DNA of 64,000 nt from Natronomonas halophila (GCF_013391085.1 NZ_CP058334.1:2914001-2978000); one strand, 5' to 3'; numbered from the stretch's first letter, positions 33,580 through 42,911 are shown. Notes: generated by a model from the letters alone, not told the origin. Numbers and translations are program-made.

Positions 33580-36320
33580 CGAGGGAGGCGAGCGCATCAG
33601 GCCCCGACGATGGGGATTCCGCGGGTTCGGACCCCGAGGAAGCCAACGCCTCGAAAGCGGTCGGGGAGTACACGTGGCGGGATTTCATGCGCGAGTACGG
33701 TTACGCCGACGATATCGCGGCGGCGTATCGGGACGTCGATGTCGAGGTCGATTCGGATGGGCTGTTCGCGTTTCTCGGCAACGACCGGAAACGGGCGCCC
33801 GCGGAGGAGGACTGGGAGCGGACCGACTTCGACCCAGCCACGTTCCTGGGCTTTCCGCCCGGTGACGTTCCCGAACGGCTCGGTGCTGCCGCGGTCGACG
33901 CGTCGGCGCTCAGGAGCCGGTTCGAAAAGTGGGTCGACGCGACGCCCGTCGCGAAGGACGCCTACACATGGGAGCACTTCAAGTGGGAGTACTACTACGA
34001 CGAATCGGGCGACCCACCACGGGACGGAACCGGCGAGGTCGAACCGTTCGACCCCAGCGAGTACCTCGGGTTCGACCCGGAGAACATCGACTCGGTGCTG
34101 GCCGCTGGCGCCGAGGCCGCAGAAGAGATGGCCGAAATCGAGGAGGAACGGACCGTCTACGTGAACCCGGAACTCGACGAGGACGACTTCTTCTCGACTT
34201 CGGACGGCCGGACGACGCTGGTGAACCGCTACGACCTGGAGAAATCCGTCCCGATGGACAAGAAGGAACACTTCATCGAGGTCGAGCGGTACTGGGTGAA
34301 CGAGCCGTACGCCTTCGTCATCATCTTCCACTCGGTCAAGGAAAACGAGAAGAAGTACTACGCGGTCGACCCGTACCTGACCGACATCGAATCCGACCTC
34401 GTCGAGTACTTCTCGGGGAAACTCCGAACCAGTATCAAATACTCCGACGACGACGTGGTCGTCGAGGGAAGCGACGAGGACCGCGGCGACGTGCTCGAAG
34501 GCGAAGTCGAGTGGCTACTGGACCGCAGCGACGTCTGGCAGTCGACATCGGACGATACCGGCCTCGTCGACGAGGCCAAATCCTTCGTCGGAATGACCGA
34601 CGACCCCGACGACACGGACTCCGGGAGAGGAATCGAAGGCATCCGGGTGCGGCCCGAACCTGCCATCCTCGAAGAGGATCCCGACTGGATTACCGACTAC
34701 CAGGTCGAGAAACTGCTCTACGTCATCCGGCGGGACTTCATCGGCTACGAGCGCATCGACCCCATCAAGCACGACATCAACGTCGAGGACATCTCCTGTG
34801 ACGGTTACGAACAGCCGGTGTTCGTCTACCACACCGACTACGAGAACCTGATTACGAACATCCAGCACGGCGAGACGCGCCTCGATAACTTCGTCATCAA
34901 ACTCGCCCAGCGGTCCGGGAAGGGCATCTCGAAGCGACAACCGCAGGTCGACGCGACGCTTCCCGACGGCTCTCGCGCCCAACTCACTCTCGGGACGGAG
35001 GTTTCGGACCACGGGACCAACTACACCATCCGGCAGTTCAAGGACGTCCCGTTCACGCCGGTCGACCTCATCAACTGGAAGACGTTCTCGATGGACGAGA
35101 TGGCGTTCCTGTGGCTCTGCATCGAGAGTAACAAGTCGCTCATCTTCGCCGGCGGCACCGCCTCGGGCAAGACGACCAGCCTGAACGCCGTCTCGCTGTT
35201 CATCCCCTCGAACACGAAAATCGTCTCCATCGAGGACACCCGGGAGGTCGAACTCCCACAGCGCAACTGGGTGGCCTCCGTCACCCGGCCGTCGTTCAGT
35301 CAGGACAACACCGGCGACGTCGACGAGTTCGACCTGCTGGAGGCCGCGCTCCGTCAGCGCCCCGACTACATCGTCATGGGCGAGGTCCGCGGCGAGGAGG
35401 GCCGGACGCTCTTCCAGGTCATGTCGACGGGCCACACGACCTACACGACGTTCCACGCGGACAACGTCGACGAGGTGCTGAAGCGCTTTACGACCGACCC
35501 CATCAACGTCTCGAAGACCCTCTTCACGGCTCTGGACCTCGTTTCGGTCCAGGCCCAGACCAAAGTCGACGGCCGGAAGGTCCGGCGGAATACCATGATA
35601 ACCGAAATCAACGCTTACGACGCCGAGAACGACGAAATCAGCGTCCAGGACGTCTACCAGTGGCAGCCCGAGAACGACGAGTTCCTCCAGCACGGCGACT
35701 CCCGGAAGCTCCAGGAGATCGCCTTCGACCGCGGGTGGTCCCAGAACCGCCTTCGGCGGGAACTGTTCGAGCGGCGGACGGTGCTGTCGTATCTCATCAC
35801 CAACGGCCTCAACACCTACACCGAGGTCGCAGCGACGGTGCAGGCGTACATCAACGACCCCGAGACCATCCTGACGCTGATGGCCAACGACGAACTGGCG
35901 GCGAGTCTGGAGGACCTCCGGGAGATGGAGTCGGTGCTGATAGACGTCGACCCGGAAAAGGAGGCGCTCGTCCCCCGCCCGGACCCGGCCGACGACGTGC
36001 TCGCCGAAGCCGAGGCAGTCCTCGAGTCGGCCGACTCACGTGTCTTCGAGGAGTACCGGGGCCGCCGGGCGGGGAGTCTCGTCGAGGCGCTGTCGGAGGG
36101 GTCGCTCGACGAGGATATCACCGCACCGCCGGGTATCGACCGGTCGGTCCTTGAAGCCATCGCGAGCGACGGCGTCGGCGGAACGGACGAGTCGGTCTCC
36201 GCCGGCGACGGCCCCGAGGCCGACCCGGATGCCGATGCCGGGTCGACGCCCGATATCTCCGCCGACGGCGGCGAACTCGACAACCCGGACGATGGCGCCG
36301 TCGACGAGGGGGGTGAGTAA
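33576..36320 (+). CDS. pilB: Type IV pilus / type II secretion ATPase (PilB family)
   Basis: 914 aa, longer than most relatives. The C-terminal hexameric ATPase core has Walker A GGTASGKTTS (about 524-533), an Asp-box region EDTREVELPQRNW, the Walker B/His-box region YIVMGEVRGEE (about 589-599) and TTYTTFHADN. The N-terminus carries two similar segments, YTWRDFMREYGY...FDPATFLGF (32-93) and YTWEHFKWEYYY...FDPSEYLGF (130-165), which look like a tandem duplication. An acidic tail (about 860-914) ends the protein. It powers pilin assembly with the PilC-type platform encoded two genes later. The next gene starts 3 bp after the stop. Confidence 0.9.
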   Translation: MTREASASGPDDGDSAGSDPEEANASKAVGEYTWRDFMREYGYADDIAAAYRDVDVEVDSDGLFAFLGNDRKRAPAEEDWERTDFDPATFLGFPPGDVPERLGAAAVDASALRSRFEKWVDATPVAKDAYTWEHFKWEYYYDESGDPPRDGTGEVEPFDPSEYLGFDPENIDSVLAAGAEAAEEMAEIEEERTVYVNPELDEDDFFSTSDGRTTLVNRYDLEKSVPMDKKEHFIEVERYWVNEPYAFVIIFHSVKENEKKYYAVDPYLTDIESDLVEYFSGKLRTSIKYSDDDVVVEGSDEDRGDVLEGEVEWLLDRSDVWQSTSDDTGLVDEAKSFVGMTDDPDDTDSGRGIEGIRVRPEPAILEEDPDWITDYQVEKLLYVIRRDFIGYERIDPIKHDINVEDISCDGYEQPVFVYHTDYENLITNIQHGETRLDNFVIKLAQRSGKGISKRQPQVDATLPDGSRAQLTLGTEVSDHGTNYTIRQFKDVPFTPVDLINWKTFSMDEMAFLWLCIESNKSLIFAGGTASGKTTSLNAVSLFIPSNTKIVSIEDTREVELPQRNWVASVTRPSFSQDNTGDVDEFDLLEAALRQRPDYIVMGEVRGEEGRTLFQVMSTGHTTYTTFHADNVDEVLKRFTTDPINVSKTLFTALDLVSVQAQTKVDGRKVRRNTMITEINAYDAENDEISVQDVYQWQPENDEFLQHGDSRKLQEIAFDRGWSQNRLRRELFERRTVLSYLITNGLNTYTEVAATVQAYINDPETILTLMANDELAASLEDLREMESVLIDVDPEKEALVPRPDPADDVLAEAEAVLESADSRVFEEYRGRRAGSLVEALSEGSLDEDITAPPGIDRSVLEAIASDGVGGTDESVSAGDGPEADPDADAGSTPDISADGGELDNPDDGAVDEGGE

Positions 36321-36323
36321 ACC

Positions 36324-36665
36324 ATGGAATACGCCTACGCGGCGCTCCTGTTGGCCGAATCCGGGGAGGAACTCAACGAACGGAACCTGCGGGCGGTTCT
36401 GGAGGCAGCGAACTGCGCCGTCGCGGAGTCAAGGGTGAAGGCGCTCGTCGCTGCGCTGGAGGGCGTCGATACGGACTCGGTCGGCCCCGAAAACGTCGCG
36501 CAGTTGGGCGGCGAGGCGGCGCCCGACGCAAGCGCTGAGGACGGGACCGGCGAGGAGGCCGACGGACGGTCCGCCAGCGAGATGGCCGACGCGGCGCCGA
36601 CGGGGGCGGCGACCGAACCTGCTGGCGGCGACACGAGGGGGGAGCGTGGGGATGAGTCTGGGTAG
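36324..36665 (+). CDS. Ribosomal stalk P1/L12-like small protein inside the pilus operon
   Basis: 113 aa. The first ~48 residues ([20 protein letters not shown], then [24 protein letters not shown]) closely follow the N-terminal dimerisation domain of archaeal ribosomal protein P1 (also called L12), which normally binds the P0/L10 stalk. An Ala/Gly/Glu-rich acidic linker follows, as in P1. The conserved C-terminal GTPase-binding tail (normally acidic then GxGxLFG) is absent; the end is [12 protein letters not shown]. It lies 3 bp after pilB and overlaps the PilC-type start by 14 bp, so it is co-translated with the pilus machine. I infer a P1 paralogue recruited to a non-ribosomal or translation-linked role. 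Confidence 0.75.
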   Translation: MEYAYAALLLAESGEELNERNLRAVLEAANCAVAESRVKALVAALEGVDTDSVGPENVAQLGGEAAPDASAEDGTGEEADGRSASEMADAAPTGAATEPAGGDTRGERGDESG

Positions 36666-38685
36666 CGTCGGCGGCGAGGGACTGGGTCGGCGTTACGCCT
36701 ACCGACTCGTCGACGCGTTCGACCCCCTCTATCAGCGTCTCTTCGACGAGGACGACGAGTTCGTCGTCGACCTCGAACGGAAACTGGCCGAGGCACGGAT
36801 GGCGACGCCGGCCGAGCGGTATCTCCGGCGTGCGCTCGCGTTCGGCTTCCTTAGCGGTGTCGCGCTGTGGCTGTTCGGCGTCGGCCTCACGGGCTTCCTC
36901 TTCGGAACCGGCGCCGTCGACGTCGGCCCGCTGACCGGGCTGCGAATCCCCAACGAGACGCTGCTGGCCATCATCGAGACGGCCCGGGTCCCGTTTCTGG
37001 TCGCGATGACGGGCCTCGTTCTCGGGACGGTGGGTTTTATCGCCGTCTTCGGGGCCTACCTCTCGCTGCCGTATAGCCGGGCGTCGGCGCGGCAACGCGA
37101 AATCGACACGCTCCTCCCGGACGCCGTCTCGTTCATGTACGCCCTCTCGCTGGGCGGTCTGAGTCAGGTCGAAATCATCGAGACGATGGCGACCTCCGAG
37201 GACACCTACGGGGAGGTCTCGAACGAATTCCGGACCATCCTCCAGGAAACCCGCTACTTCGATACCGACTACCGGTCGGCCATCCAGAAGCGGTCGGCGG
37301 AGACCCCGAGCGCGGAACTGAGCCAGTTCCTCACGGACATGCTGTCCATCATCGACAGCGGCGGGAGCATGACCGACTTCCTGGAGGACAAGAAGGACGT
37401 CCACTTCCGGGCGGCCAAGGGCAATCAGGAACAGACCCTGGAGACGCTGGAACTGTTCACCGAGATGTATATCACCATCTCGCTGTTCCCGCTGCTACTG
37501 ATCATCATCCTCGTCATCCTCGATATGATTCGCGGCGGGCAGGACCTCCTGCTGTATGCGACCGTCTACGTCCTCATCCCGGGACTCGGACTGGCGTTTC
37601 TGGTCATCATCTCGACGGTCAGGGCCGACGAACCCGGCGACGGCTACCTCGAACTCGAGGAGACCGACCGCCGGTTCGAAGTCGGCAAGGAGTCGACGGG
37701 GCTCGATTTGGGACTCGTCGACCAGTTCACTGGGAGTTACCGCGTCTTCGACCGCATCGCGGACAGCGAGGGGACCCACGAGACGCTGGATGTCGTCAAA
37801 CGTCCCCACGTCTTCCTGCGGGACAACCCCTTCTACACCCTCGCGATTACGGTTCCCGCCTCGCTGATGTTTCTGGTCGTCGCCGTTCTGATGGGCGCCG
37901 TCCCCGTCTCGTGGTCCGGCGTCATCGACCGCCCGGTCTGGTCGACGCTCGTCTACGTCTACACCCCGCTGTTTACCGTCTGCGTCCCGCTGGCGGTTTT
38001 CTGGGAGTGGAACGTCCGCCGTCGGCGGGCGATTCTCGATGGGCTCTCAGAGAACCTGCGGAAACTGGCCAGCGCCAACGCGACGGGGCTCACCCTCCTC
38101 GAATCGATAAAGGTGGTCGCCGATACCACCCCCGGTCGGCTCGGCGAGGAGTTCGAGAACATGTACGCCAAGAGTCACTACGGGATGCACCTCAAGGAGT
38201 CGCTGGTCGTCTTCAACAACAAGTACCACATCCCGCGGCTGGCGCGCACGCTGAAACTCATCAGCAAGGCCCAGGAGATATCGAGTCAGATATCGTCGGT
38301 GCTGTCGACGGCCGCCAAGGCCGCCGAAACCCAGGAGGACATCGAACGCGACCGACGACAGCGCGCGCTGATGCAGGTCGCCATCATCATCATGACGTTC
38401 CTGACGCTGCTGGGTGTGATGGCGCTGATGAAAGCCCGGTTCCTCGACGTCATGGCGGAGGTCACAGAACAGAGCGGCGCCGGCGGCAGCGTCGCGGGCG
38501 GCGGCTTCGGCGCCTCCGTTAACATCGACCTGCTGTCGCTGCTGTTCTTCCACGCCGTGACGCTGCAGGCGATTCTGGGCGGTATCGTCTGCGGATACAT
38601 CAAGGAAGCGAACGTCATCTCCGGCGTCAAGTACGTGGTCGTGCTATCGGCCGCGGCGCTTGCCGTCTGGCTGGTGGTAGCATGA
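36652..38685 (+). CDS. pilC: Type IV pilus assembly membrane platform (PilC/TadC, T2SSF family)
   Basis: 677 aa from the ATG at 36652; a GTG at 36646 would add two residues. Two T2SSF domains are visible: about 155-265 ([40 protein letters not shown]) and about 460-570 ([20 protein letters not shown]). Hydrophobic helices occur at about 60-85, 110-140, 270-325, 405-450 and 575-677. It is the integral membrane base on which the PilB-type ATPase acts. Its end overlaps the next gene by 4 bp. Confidence 0.9.
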   Translation: MSLGSVGGEGLGRRYAYRLVDAFDPLYQRLFDEDDEFVVDLERKLAEARMATPAERYLRRALAFGFLSGVALWLFGVGLTGFLFGTGAVDVGPLTGLRIPNETLLAIIETARVPFLVAMTGLVLGTVGFIAVFGAYLSLPYSRASARQREIDTLLPDAVSFMYALSLGGLSQVEIIETMATSEDTYGEVSNEFRTILQETRYFDTDYRSAIQKRSAETPSAELSQFLTDMLSIIDSGGSMTDFLEDKKDVHFRAAKGNQEQTLETLELFTEMYITISLFPLLLIIILVILDMIRGGQDLLLYATVYVLIPGLGLAFLVIISTVRADEPGDGYLELEETDRRFEVGKESTGLDLGLVDQFTGSYRVFDRIADSEGTHETLDVVKRPHVFLRDNPFYTLAITVPASLMFLVVAVLMGAVPVSWSGVIDRPVWSTLVYVYTPLFTVCVPLAVFWEWNVRRRRAILDGLSENLRKLASANATGLTLLESIKVVADTTPGRLGEEFENMYAKSHYGMHLKESLVVFNNKYHIPRLARTLKLISKAQEISSQISSVLSTAAKAAETQEDIERDRRQRALMQVAIIIMTFLTLLGVMALMKARFLDVMAEVTEQSGAGGSVAGGGFGASVNIDLLSLLFFHAVTLQAILGGIVCGYIKEANVISGVKYVVVLSAAALAVWLVVA

Positions 38686-39224
38686 GCGGGGCCCGGTCCG
38701 GCGACGGGACTCGGGCCCAGACGCTGCCGGATTTCGCCGTCGGCGTCGCCGTCTTCCTCGTGACGACGTCGGCCATCTTCCTGTTCGTCCCCCAGTTGAC
38801 GCTCCCGTACGACGAACAGGGAAACTCGCTCGTCGTCCAGCGGGCGGCCGCCGACCTCGGTGACGACATGCTCGCCGGGGAGGCGCCGTCGGAACTCAAC
38901 GAGACCTGCACGGTAGCCTTCTTCGACCGAACCGACGCCGGGGGCTGTGGGTTCGAGGGCGGCGATTCGGTCACCGAACAGCTCGGCCTCGCGCCGACGT
39001 ACTCGGTGAACGTCACGGTTCGTGACGCGCCGAGCGACGGGCCGAACTCGACGGTTTGCCGCGCGGACGACGCCGATACCATCGGCGATTGCGGCTCCGG
39101 CGACGCGAATCACACGCTGGCGGTCGGACCGTCCCTGCCCCAGCGGGACGCGTCGGTCGCCGTCGCCCGTCGGGGGGCCTTCGTCGGCGAGGAGAGGGTC
39201 GTCATCGAAGTCGGGGTGTGGTAG
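38682..39224 (+). CDS. Pilin-like accessory protein of the pilus operon (DUF7287-type)
   Basis: 180 aa. A short N-terminus with RAQTLPDFAVGVAVFLVTTS (about 11-30) is followed by one hydrophobic helix and a beta-rich acidic extracellular domain with a Cys pair region (ETCTV, GGCGF, TVC, GDCG). The layout (charged start, one helix, soluble domain) is that of minor pilins, but the usual class III cleavage site is not obvious. The start overlaps the pilC stop by 4 bp. The family number is from memory. Confidence 0.65.
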   Translation: MSGARSGDGTRAQTLPDFAVGVAVFLVTTSAIFLFVPQLTLPYDEQGNSLVVQRAAADLGDDMLAGEAPSELNETCTVAFFDRTDAGGCGFEGGDSVTEQLGLAPTYSVNVTVRDAPSDGPNSTVCRADDADTIGDCGSGDANHTLAVGPSLPQRDASVAVARRGAFVGEERVVIEVGVW

Positions 39225-39857
39225 ATGGGGGGTCGCGCCCAGACGTTCACGCTGGAGGCGTTCGTCGCGGCGATACTCCTGCTTGCGACTATCGCCTTCG
39301 CCCTGCAGGTCGTCAGCATCTCGGCGAACACCGCCAGTCCCGCCGATGCGGAACTGCGGAACCAGCACGCCGGACTGGCTCGCGGCGTCATGGACGAAGC
39401 AGCCACCGACGGCAATCTCTCCCGGATGCTCCGCTACTGGGACCAGAACGCCTCGGCGTTCCACGGGGCTGACGAGGGAGCGGCCGACGGCAGCTACTAC
39501 GTCTCCCGGCTTCCACAGAACGCCGACGCCCCCGAATTCGGTCGGGCACTCGGGGAACCGTTCGACAATCGGCAGGTCCGGTACAACGTCGACCTCTATT
39601 ACACGAGAGCGAACGGGACCCGAGGCCACCAGCAGTTGGTCGACTCGGGAACGCCGAGCGACGACGCAGTCCGGGTGGTGGGGACGGTGACTCTCTACGA
39701 CGACACGCCGCTCCTCGATGCGAACGGGTCCCGCGAGAACACGACGCTCCGGGAGGTGGCGGCGGACTCGAATCAGGCCTTCTACGCGCCCGATGCACGG
39801 CCTGACGGCCCGCTCTACAACGTCGTCCGAGTGGAGGTGGTGCTATGGAAGCCCTGA
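39225..39857 (+). CDS. Pilin-like accessory protein of the pilus operon (DUF7288-type)
   Basis: 210 aa starting immediately after the previous stop. RAQTFTLEAFVAAILLLATI (about 4-23) gives a pilin-like N-terminal helix, then an extracellular domain with YYVSRLPQNADAP and several N-X-S/T sites. It resembles its upstream neighbour in the R-A-Q-T start but differs in the rest. Probably a minor pilin or pilus-tip or assembly factor. It overlaps the next gene by 13 bp. Confidence 0.65.
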   Translation: MGGRAQTFTLEAFVAAILLLATIAFALQVVSISANTASPADAELRNQHAGLARGVMDEAATDGNLSRMLRYWDQNASAFHGADEGAADGSYYVSRLPQNADAPEFGRALGEPFDNRQVRYNVDLYYTRANGTRGHQQLVDSGTPSDDAVRVVGTVTLYDDTPLLDANGSRENTTLREVAADSNQAFYAPDARPDGPLYNVVRVEVVLWKP

Positions 39858-40789
39858 GGCGGCGCGACCGGGGCCAACTGCTGATTATCACCGCCATCAG
39901 TCTCGCGATATTGCTCGTGTTGATGGCGCTGGCGCTGAACACCGCGGTCTACGGCGTCATCCACGCCGGAGGCGCGGACGACGACCTCCGGGAGGAACGG
40001 AGCGCCGTCCGCTACGAGGACGACGTCCGGCGAGGCATCGCTGGCCTGATTCCGGCCGTCGACGAGACGACCGACGGCGACTACGACACACACCGTATGA
40101 ACCTCTCCCGGGCGGTCGCGAACTGGAGCCACGTTGCAGGCCGACAGGAGGTCACCGATGGCGTCGCGACGAACGCCTCGCTGGCCGAGGCGCGCTTCGA
40201 GACGGACGTCGTTCACGACAACGAATCGCGGGCGTTCACCAACCGCAGCGACGCGGCGAACTGGGCCGTCGCCGACAACCTCTCGGCGGTCGACCGCTAC
40301 GAGATGGGTATCGCCCGCGAGCGACTGGTCAACACGAGCGACTGCAGCGCCGAGGGAACGTGCTTCGAACTCACGGTCGACGGCGGCGCCTGGGTGTTGA
40401 CGGCCTATCGGACGAACCAGAAGGTCGTTATCCGAATCGACGCCGGCGACACCACGAAATGCGAGACGACGAACCCGCCGGTCGCGGTCAACCTCACCAA
40501 CGGGAGTTTCGACCACGCGGACTGTTCGGGGGAGACGTTCACCCCCGTCGACGGGGAGTCCGGGGCCCCGTACGCCATCCGGTATGCGAACGCGGACAAC
40601 GTCACCGGGACCTACGAACTCCGCGGCGAGGGACGAGTCGACGAAAGCGACTATCACGCCGCCGGTTCCGGGGCATCTCCCCGGGTAGTGCCCCGCCTCG
40701 TCGGCGCGAACGTGACCGTGACCTACCGCTCGCCGGAGTTGCACTACAGAACGACGATTCGGGTCGACCCCGGTGAGACCGATGGGTGA
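39845..40789 (+). CDS. Pilin-like accessory protein of the pilus operon (DUF7261-type)
   Basis: 314 aa. RDRGQLLIITAISLAILLVL (about 6-25) is a TadE/TadG-like N-terminal hydrophobic helix; the rest is an acidic soluble domain with many N-X-S/T sites (NRSD, NTSD, NLTN, NVTG) and four or more cysteines, possibly disulfide-bonded outside the cell. This is the largest of the five accessory proteins. Its stop overlaps the next ATG by 8 bp. Confidence 0.65.
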   Translation: MEALRRRDRGQLLIITAISLAILLVLMALALNTAVYGVIHAGGADDDLREERSAVRYEDDVRRGIAGLIPAVDETTDGDYDTHRMNLSRAVANWSHVAGRQEVTDGVATNASLAEARFETDVVHDNESRAFTNRSDAANWAVADNLSAVDRYEMGIARERLVNTSDCSAEGTCFELTVDGGAWVLTAYRTNQKVVIRIDAGDTTKCETTNPPVAVNLTNGSFDHADCSGETFTPVDGESGAPYAIRYANADNVTGTYELRGEGRVDESDYHAAGSGASPRVVPRLVGANVTVTYRSPELHYRTTIRVDPGETDG

Positions 40790-41258
40790 CCGCGGCGTCT
40801 CGACGGTCGTCAGTTACGTGCTGACGCTGGCTATCGTGGCCATCCTGACGACGACGCTACTGAGCGCCTTCGCGCCGTTCGTAACCGACCAACAGCAGGA
40901 TGCCACCCAGTCGACGCTGTCGGTGCTCGGCAACGACATCGCGGGGGACGTCGACTCGGTCGACAGACTCGCAACACGTGGCGGGGACGTCCGAACGGTC
41001 GAGTTCCGAACCCGGCTCCCGGACCGGATCGGCGGCAGCCGATACGAGATCGCCGTCGAGAACGAAACGACCGACGGGGGACCGCCCTACGATTACGAGA
41101 TTTGGCTGCGAACGTCCGAGTTCGAGGCGAGCGCGGTCGTCCGCCTCCGGACGCGAACGCCCGTCGAGACGCGACCCGGAACCGACCCGTTAGACGGTGG
41201 CACGGTTCGTATCGGCTACAACGCGACGGCCGACCGGGTGGTGATTCGGAATGTGTGA
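40782..41258 (+). CDS. Pilin-like protein (DUF7266-type)
   Basis: 158 aa from the ATG at 40782; a GTG at 40773 is less likely. DRGVSTVVSYVLTLAIVAIL (about 3-22) looks like a class III signal peptide, with cleavage expected before the Ser-Thr hydrophobic stretch, as in archaellins and archaeal pilins. A small beta-rich domain follows. Likely a minor pilin processed by the prepilin peptidase (PibD), which is not encoded in this window. It overlaps the next gene by 8 bp. Confidence 0.7.
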   Translation: MGDRGVSTVVSYVLTLAIVAILTTTLLSAFAPFVTDQQQDATQSTLSVLGNDIAGDVDSVDRLATRGGDVRTVEFRTRLPDRIGGSRYEIAVENETTDGGPPYDYEIWLRTSEFEASAVVRLRTRTPVETRPGTDPLDGGTVRIGYNATADRVVIRNV

Positions 41259-42018
41259 CGCCGACGCCCGCCCCGCCTCCGAACGCGGCCGCGCCCAGAG
41301 CGAACTCGTGGGCTTTCTCCTCGTGTTCAGCGTTGTCGTCCTCACAATCGCGCTGGTCGGCCTGACCGGGTTCGTCGGCCTCGACGGCGCGAAGGATTTC
41401 CAGCGAACGACCAACGCCGAACAGGCGTTCACCGGCTTTGCGGATTCCGTCGACGACGTGGCTCGGGATGGTGCGCCAAGTCGCTCTACCGAAATCCGAA
41501 TCGCCGACGGGCGACTCTCGCTTGCGAGGACCGAGACGCGAATCCAGGTCACCGGCGTCGACGGGAGCACGACCAACGTGACCGTCCGTCCCGCCCCGGT
41601 CGTCTACGGGTCGGGGACGGGAACGACCATCACCTACCGCAGTAGCGCGCTGATTCGACGGGACGGCGACGCCGCCGTCATGTTCCGCGACCCGGGCTTC
41701 GTCCTGACCGACGAGCGGGTGGTCCTTCCCGTCGTGGCCACGAACAAGGCCGGCGGCGGTCCGGTCGGCGGCACCAGCGCCGTCGAAGTGCGGACGGTCC
41801 GCGCCGGAACCACCGTCGTCGCTCAGGACCGCCCCGTCGCGAACGTCACGCTGAACATGACGACCCGAAACCCCGCGGTCTGGGTCCGATACTTCGAGGC
41901 GGCCGCCGACGATGGTCCGGTGACGAACGTCGAGCGCAACGGCGACAACGTCGTGGTGACCCTCGAACCAGAGCGGGCGACCGTAACGGTCCATCGGGTC
42001 GACGTCGGGTTCGAGTAA
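41251..42018 (+). CDS. Pilin-like protein (DUF7289-type)
   Basis: 255 aa. ERGRAQSELVGFLLVFSVVV (about 11-30) forms the pilin-like start. The soluble part (ALIRRDGDAAVMFRDPGFVL, NVTLNMTTRNPAVWVRYFEA) shows the same order of segments as the first half of the big protein at 43932-45713 (GVWRRDGNGSVMVSPPEI, SRYYRAWGRYFED), so the two are related. It ends the pilB operon; the gene after it faces the other way. Confidence 0.7.
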   Translation: MCDADARPASERGRAQSELVGFLLVFSVVVLTIALVGLTGFVGLDGAKDFQRTTNAEQAFTGFADSVDDVARDGAPSRSTEIRIADGRLSLARTETRIQVTGVDGSTTNVTVRPAPVVYGSGTGTTITYRSSALIRRDGDAAVMFRDPGFVLTDERVVLPVVATNKAGGGPVGGTSAVEVRTVRAGTTVVAQDRPVANVTLNMTTRNPAVWVRYFEAAADDGPVTNVERNGDNVVVTLEPERATVTVHRVDVGFE

Positions 42019-42052
42019 CCGCAAAAAAGGGCGGACGTATCGGCGTCGAGTC

Positions 42053-42679
42053 TTAGGCAATTTTCCGGCTGACGTCGATGGTGACGTCGGCGGTCAAATC
42101 CAGGTCTATCGATTCCGGGAGCGCCTCCCCGCCGCGGAACTTCGGAATCGCGAGATCGTTCTGGAGGGTGCCGCCACGGACCTCCGTCGAAAGCGAGAAG
42201 ACGATGTCTACCAGATACTCGGTTCGGTCACGCTGGGACGGGGTGTCGCGGCCGTCGAGACAATGGAGCAATGCCACCCCGTCGGTTTCGTCGATTCGGG
42301 CCTTCAGGTCGTTCACGAACGACCGGTATCGCTCGGAGTCGGTCGATTCGAGCAGCCGGACCGGGTCGACGATGAGCGTCGATTCCGCCGGCAGTTCCTC
42401 GATGGCCGACCGCGCCTCCGACAGCGGGGCCGCGGGGCTAACACGGTGGATGTCGACGCCGTCGGTGTCCGTTCCGGTCTGTTTCAGGGCGTCCTCGACG
42501 TCGGCTACCGTCCGCTCGGTCGTCAGGTAGGTCGTCGGCCGAACCGCGGCCATCTCGTAGAGGAACAGTTCCGACTGGCTCGTGGGCGAGGCCGATAGCG
42601 CGACGACGCGGCCGGCAGGGATGCCGCCGTCCAGCTTCCGGTCGAGGACCTCGATTCCCGTCTCCAGCGTCTCGGTCAT
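42053..42679 (-). CDS. RecA/KaiC-fold (RAD55-like) protein with a lost P-loop
   Basis: 208 aa from the ATG at 42679. TGIEVLDRKLDGGIPAGRVV (about 6-25) is the typical KaiC/GvpD/RAD55 entry, but the P-loop that should read GxxxxGKT is SASPTSQSE, with no lysine. STLIVDPVRLLES (about 103-115) is a Walker-B-like strand. It resembles the haloarchaeal 'HTR-like' proteins. Without the P-loop it probably does not hydrolyse ATP and may act as a regulator or scaffold. It is convergent with the pilin-like operon end and divergent from the pilin genes at 43037. Confidence 0.75.
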   Translation of the reverse strand: MTETLETGIEVLDRKLDGGIPAGRVVALSASPTSQSELFLYEMAAVRPTTYLTTERTVADVEDALKQTGTDTDGVDIHRVSPAAPLSEARSAIEELPAESTLIVDPVRLLESTDSERYRSFVNDLKARIDETDGVALLHCLDGRDTPSQRDRTEYLVDIVFSLSTEVRGGTLQNDLAIPKFRGGEALPESIDLDLTADVTIDVSRKIA

Positions 42680-42760
42680 GACAGCAATCGACAACGCCGA
42701 CGCTCATTGTAATGGAGTTTCTTCTCCCTTTTCGCCGCCGCCGGGCAGGGGTCCCGTAAA

Positions 42761-42789
42761 CCGCCCGAAGAAATGGGTCTATCGGGCGG
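42761..42789. promoter_or_regulatory. 8-bp inverted repeat in the leader of the RecA-like gene
   Basis: CCGCCCGA (42761-42768) and TCGGGCGG (42782-42789) are perfect inverted copies separated by 13 bases. They lie 82-110 bp upstream of the minus-strand start at 42679, beside a minus-strand TATA-like TTAAACTTCC (about 42806-42815). It could be an RNA hairpin in the leader or a protein-binding site. Confidence 0.4.
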
Positions 42790-42879
42790 TAAAGGCGCTC
42801 TAAGGAAGTTTAATTGTTTCTATAGAATTACTTACCGATTTCATACAGGTAGTAGACCGACTATTACCGGTCGGATGCG

Positions 42880-42911
42880 AGCCGCTTAGAGCGGCTATCT
42901 GTATTATAAGG
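42880..42911 (+). promoter_or_regulatory. Palindrome plus TATA-like box upstream of the pilin genes
   Basis: A perfect 7-bp inverted repeat, agccgct-tag-agcggct (42880-42896), sits directly before the TATA-like tattataagg (42902-42911). The palindrome lies where an activator would bind next to the basal factors. The predicted leader to the ATG at 43037 is about 100 bases and contains aaaggag (43019-43025), a possible ribosome site about 11 bases before the ATG. Confidence 0.5.

Noticed and set aside
34515-35693. Minus-strand open frame of 392 codons opposite pilB
   Set aside because: Antisense shadow of the ATPase core; Val/Asp/Glu/Arg-rich low-information sequence with no motif.
36324-36665. 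Call of genuine ribosomal protein P1 (rpl12)
   Set aside because: The C-terminal GTPase-binding tail is missing and the gene is embedded in a pilus operon rather than next to rplA/rplJ.
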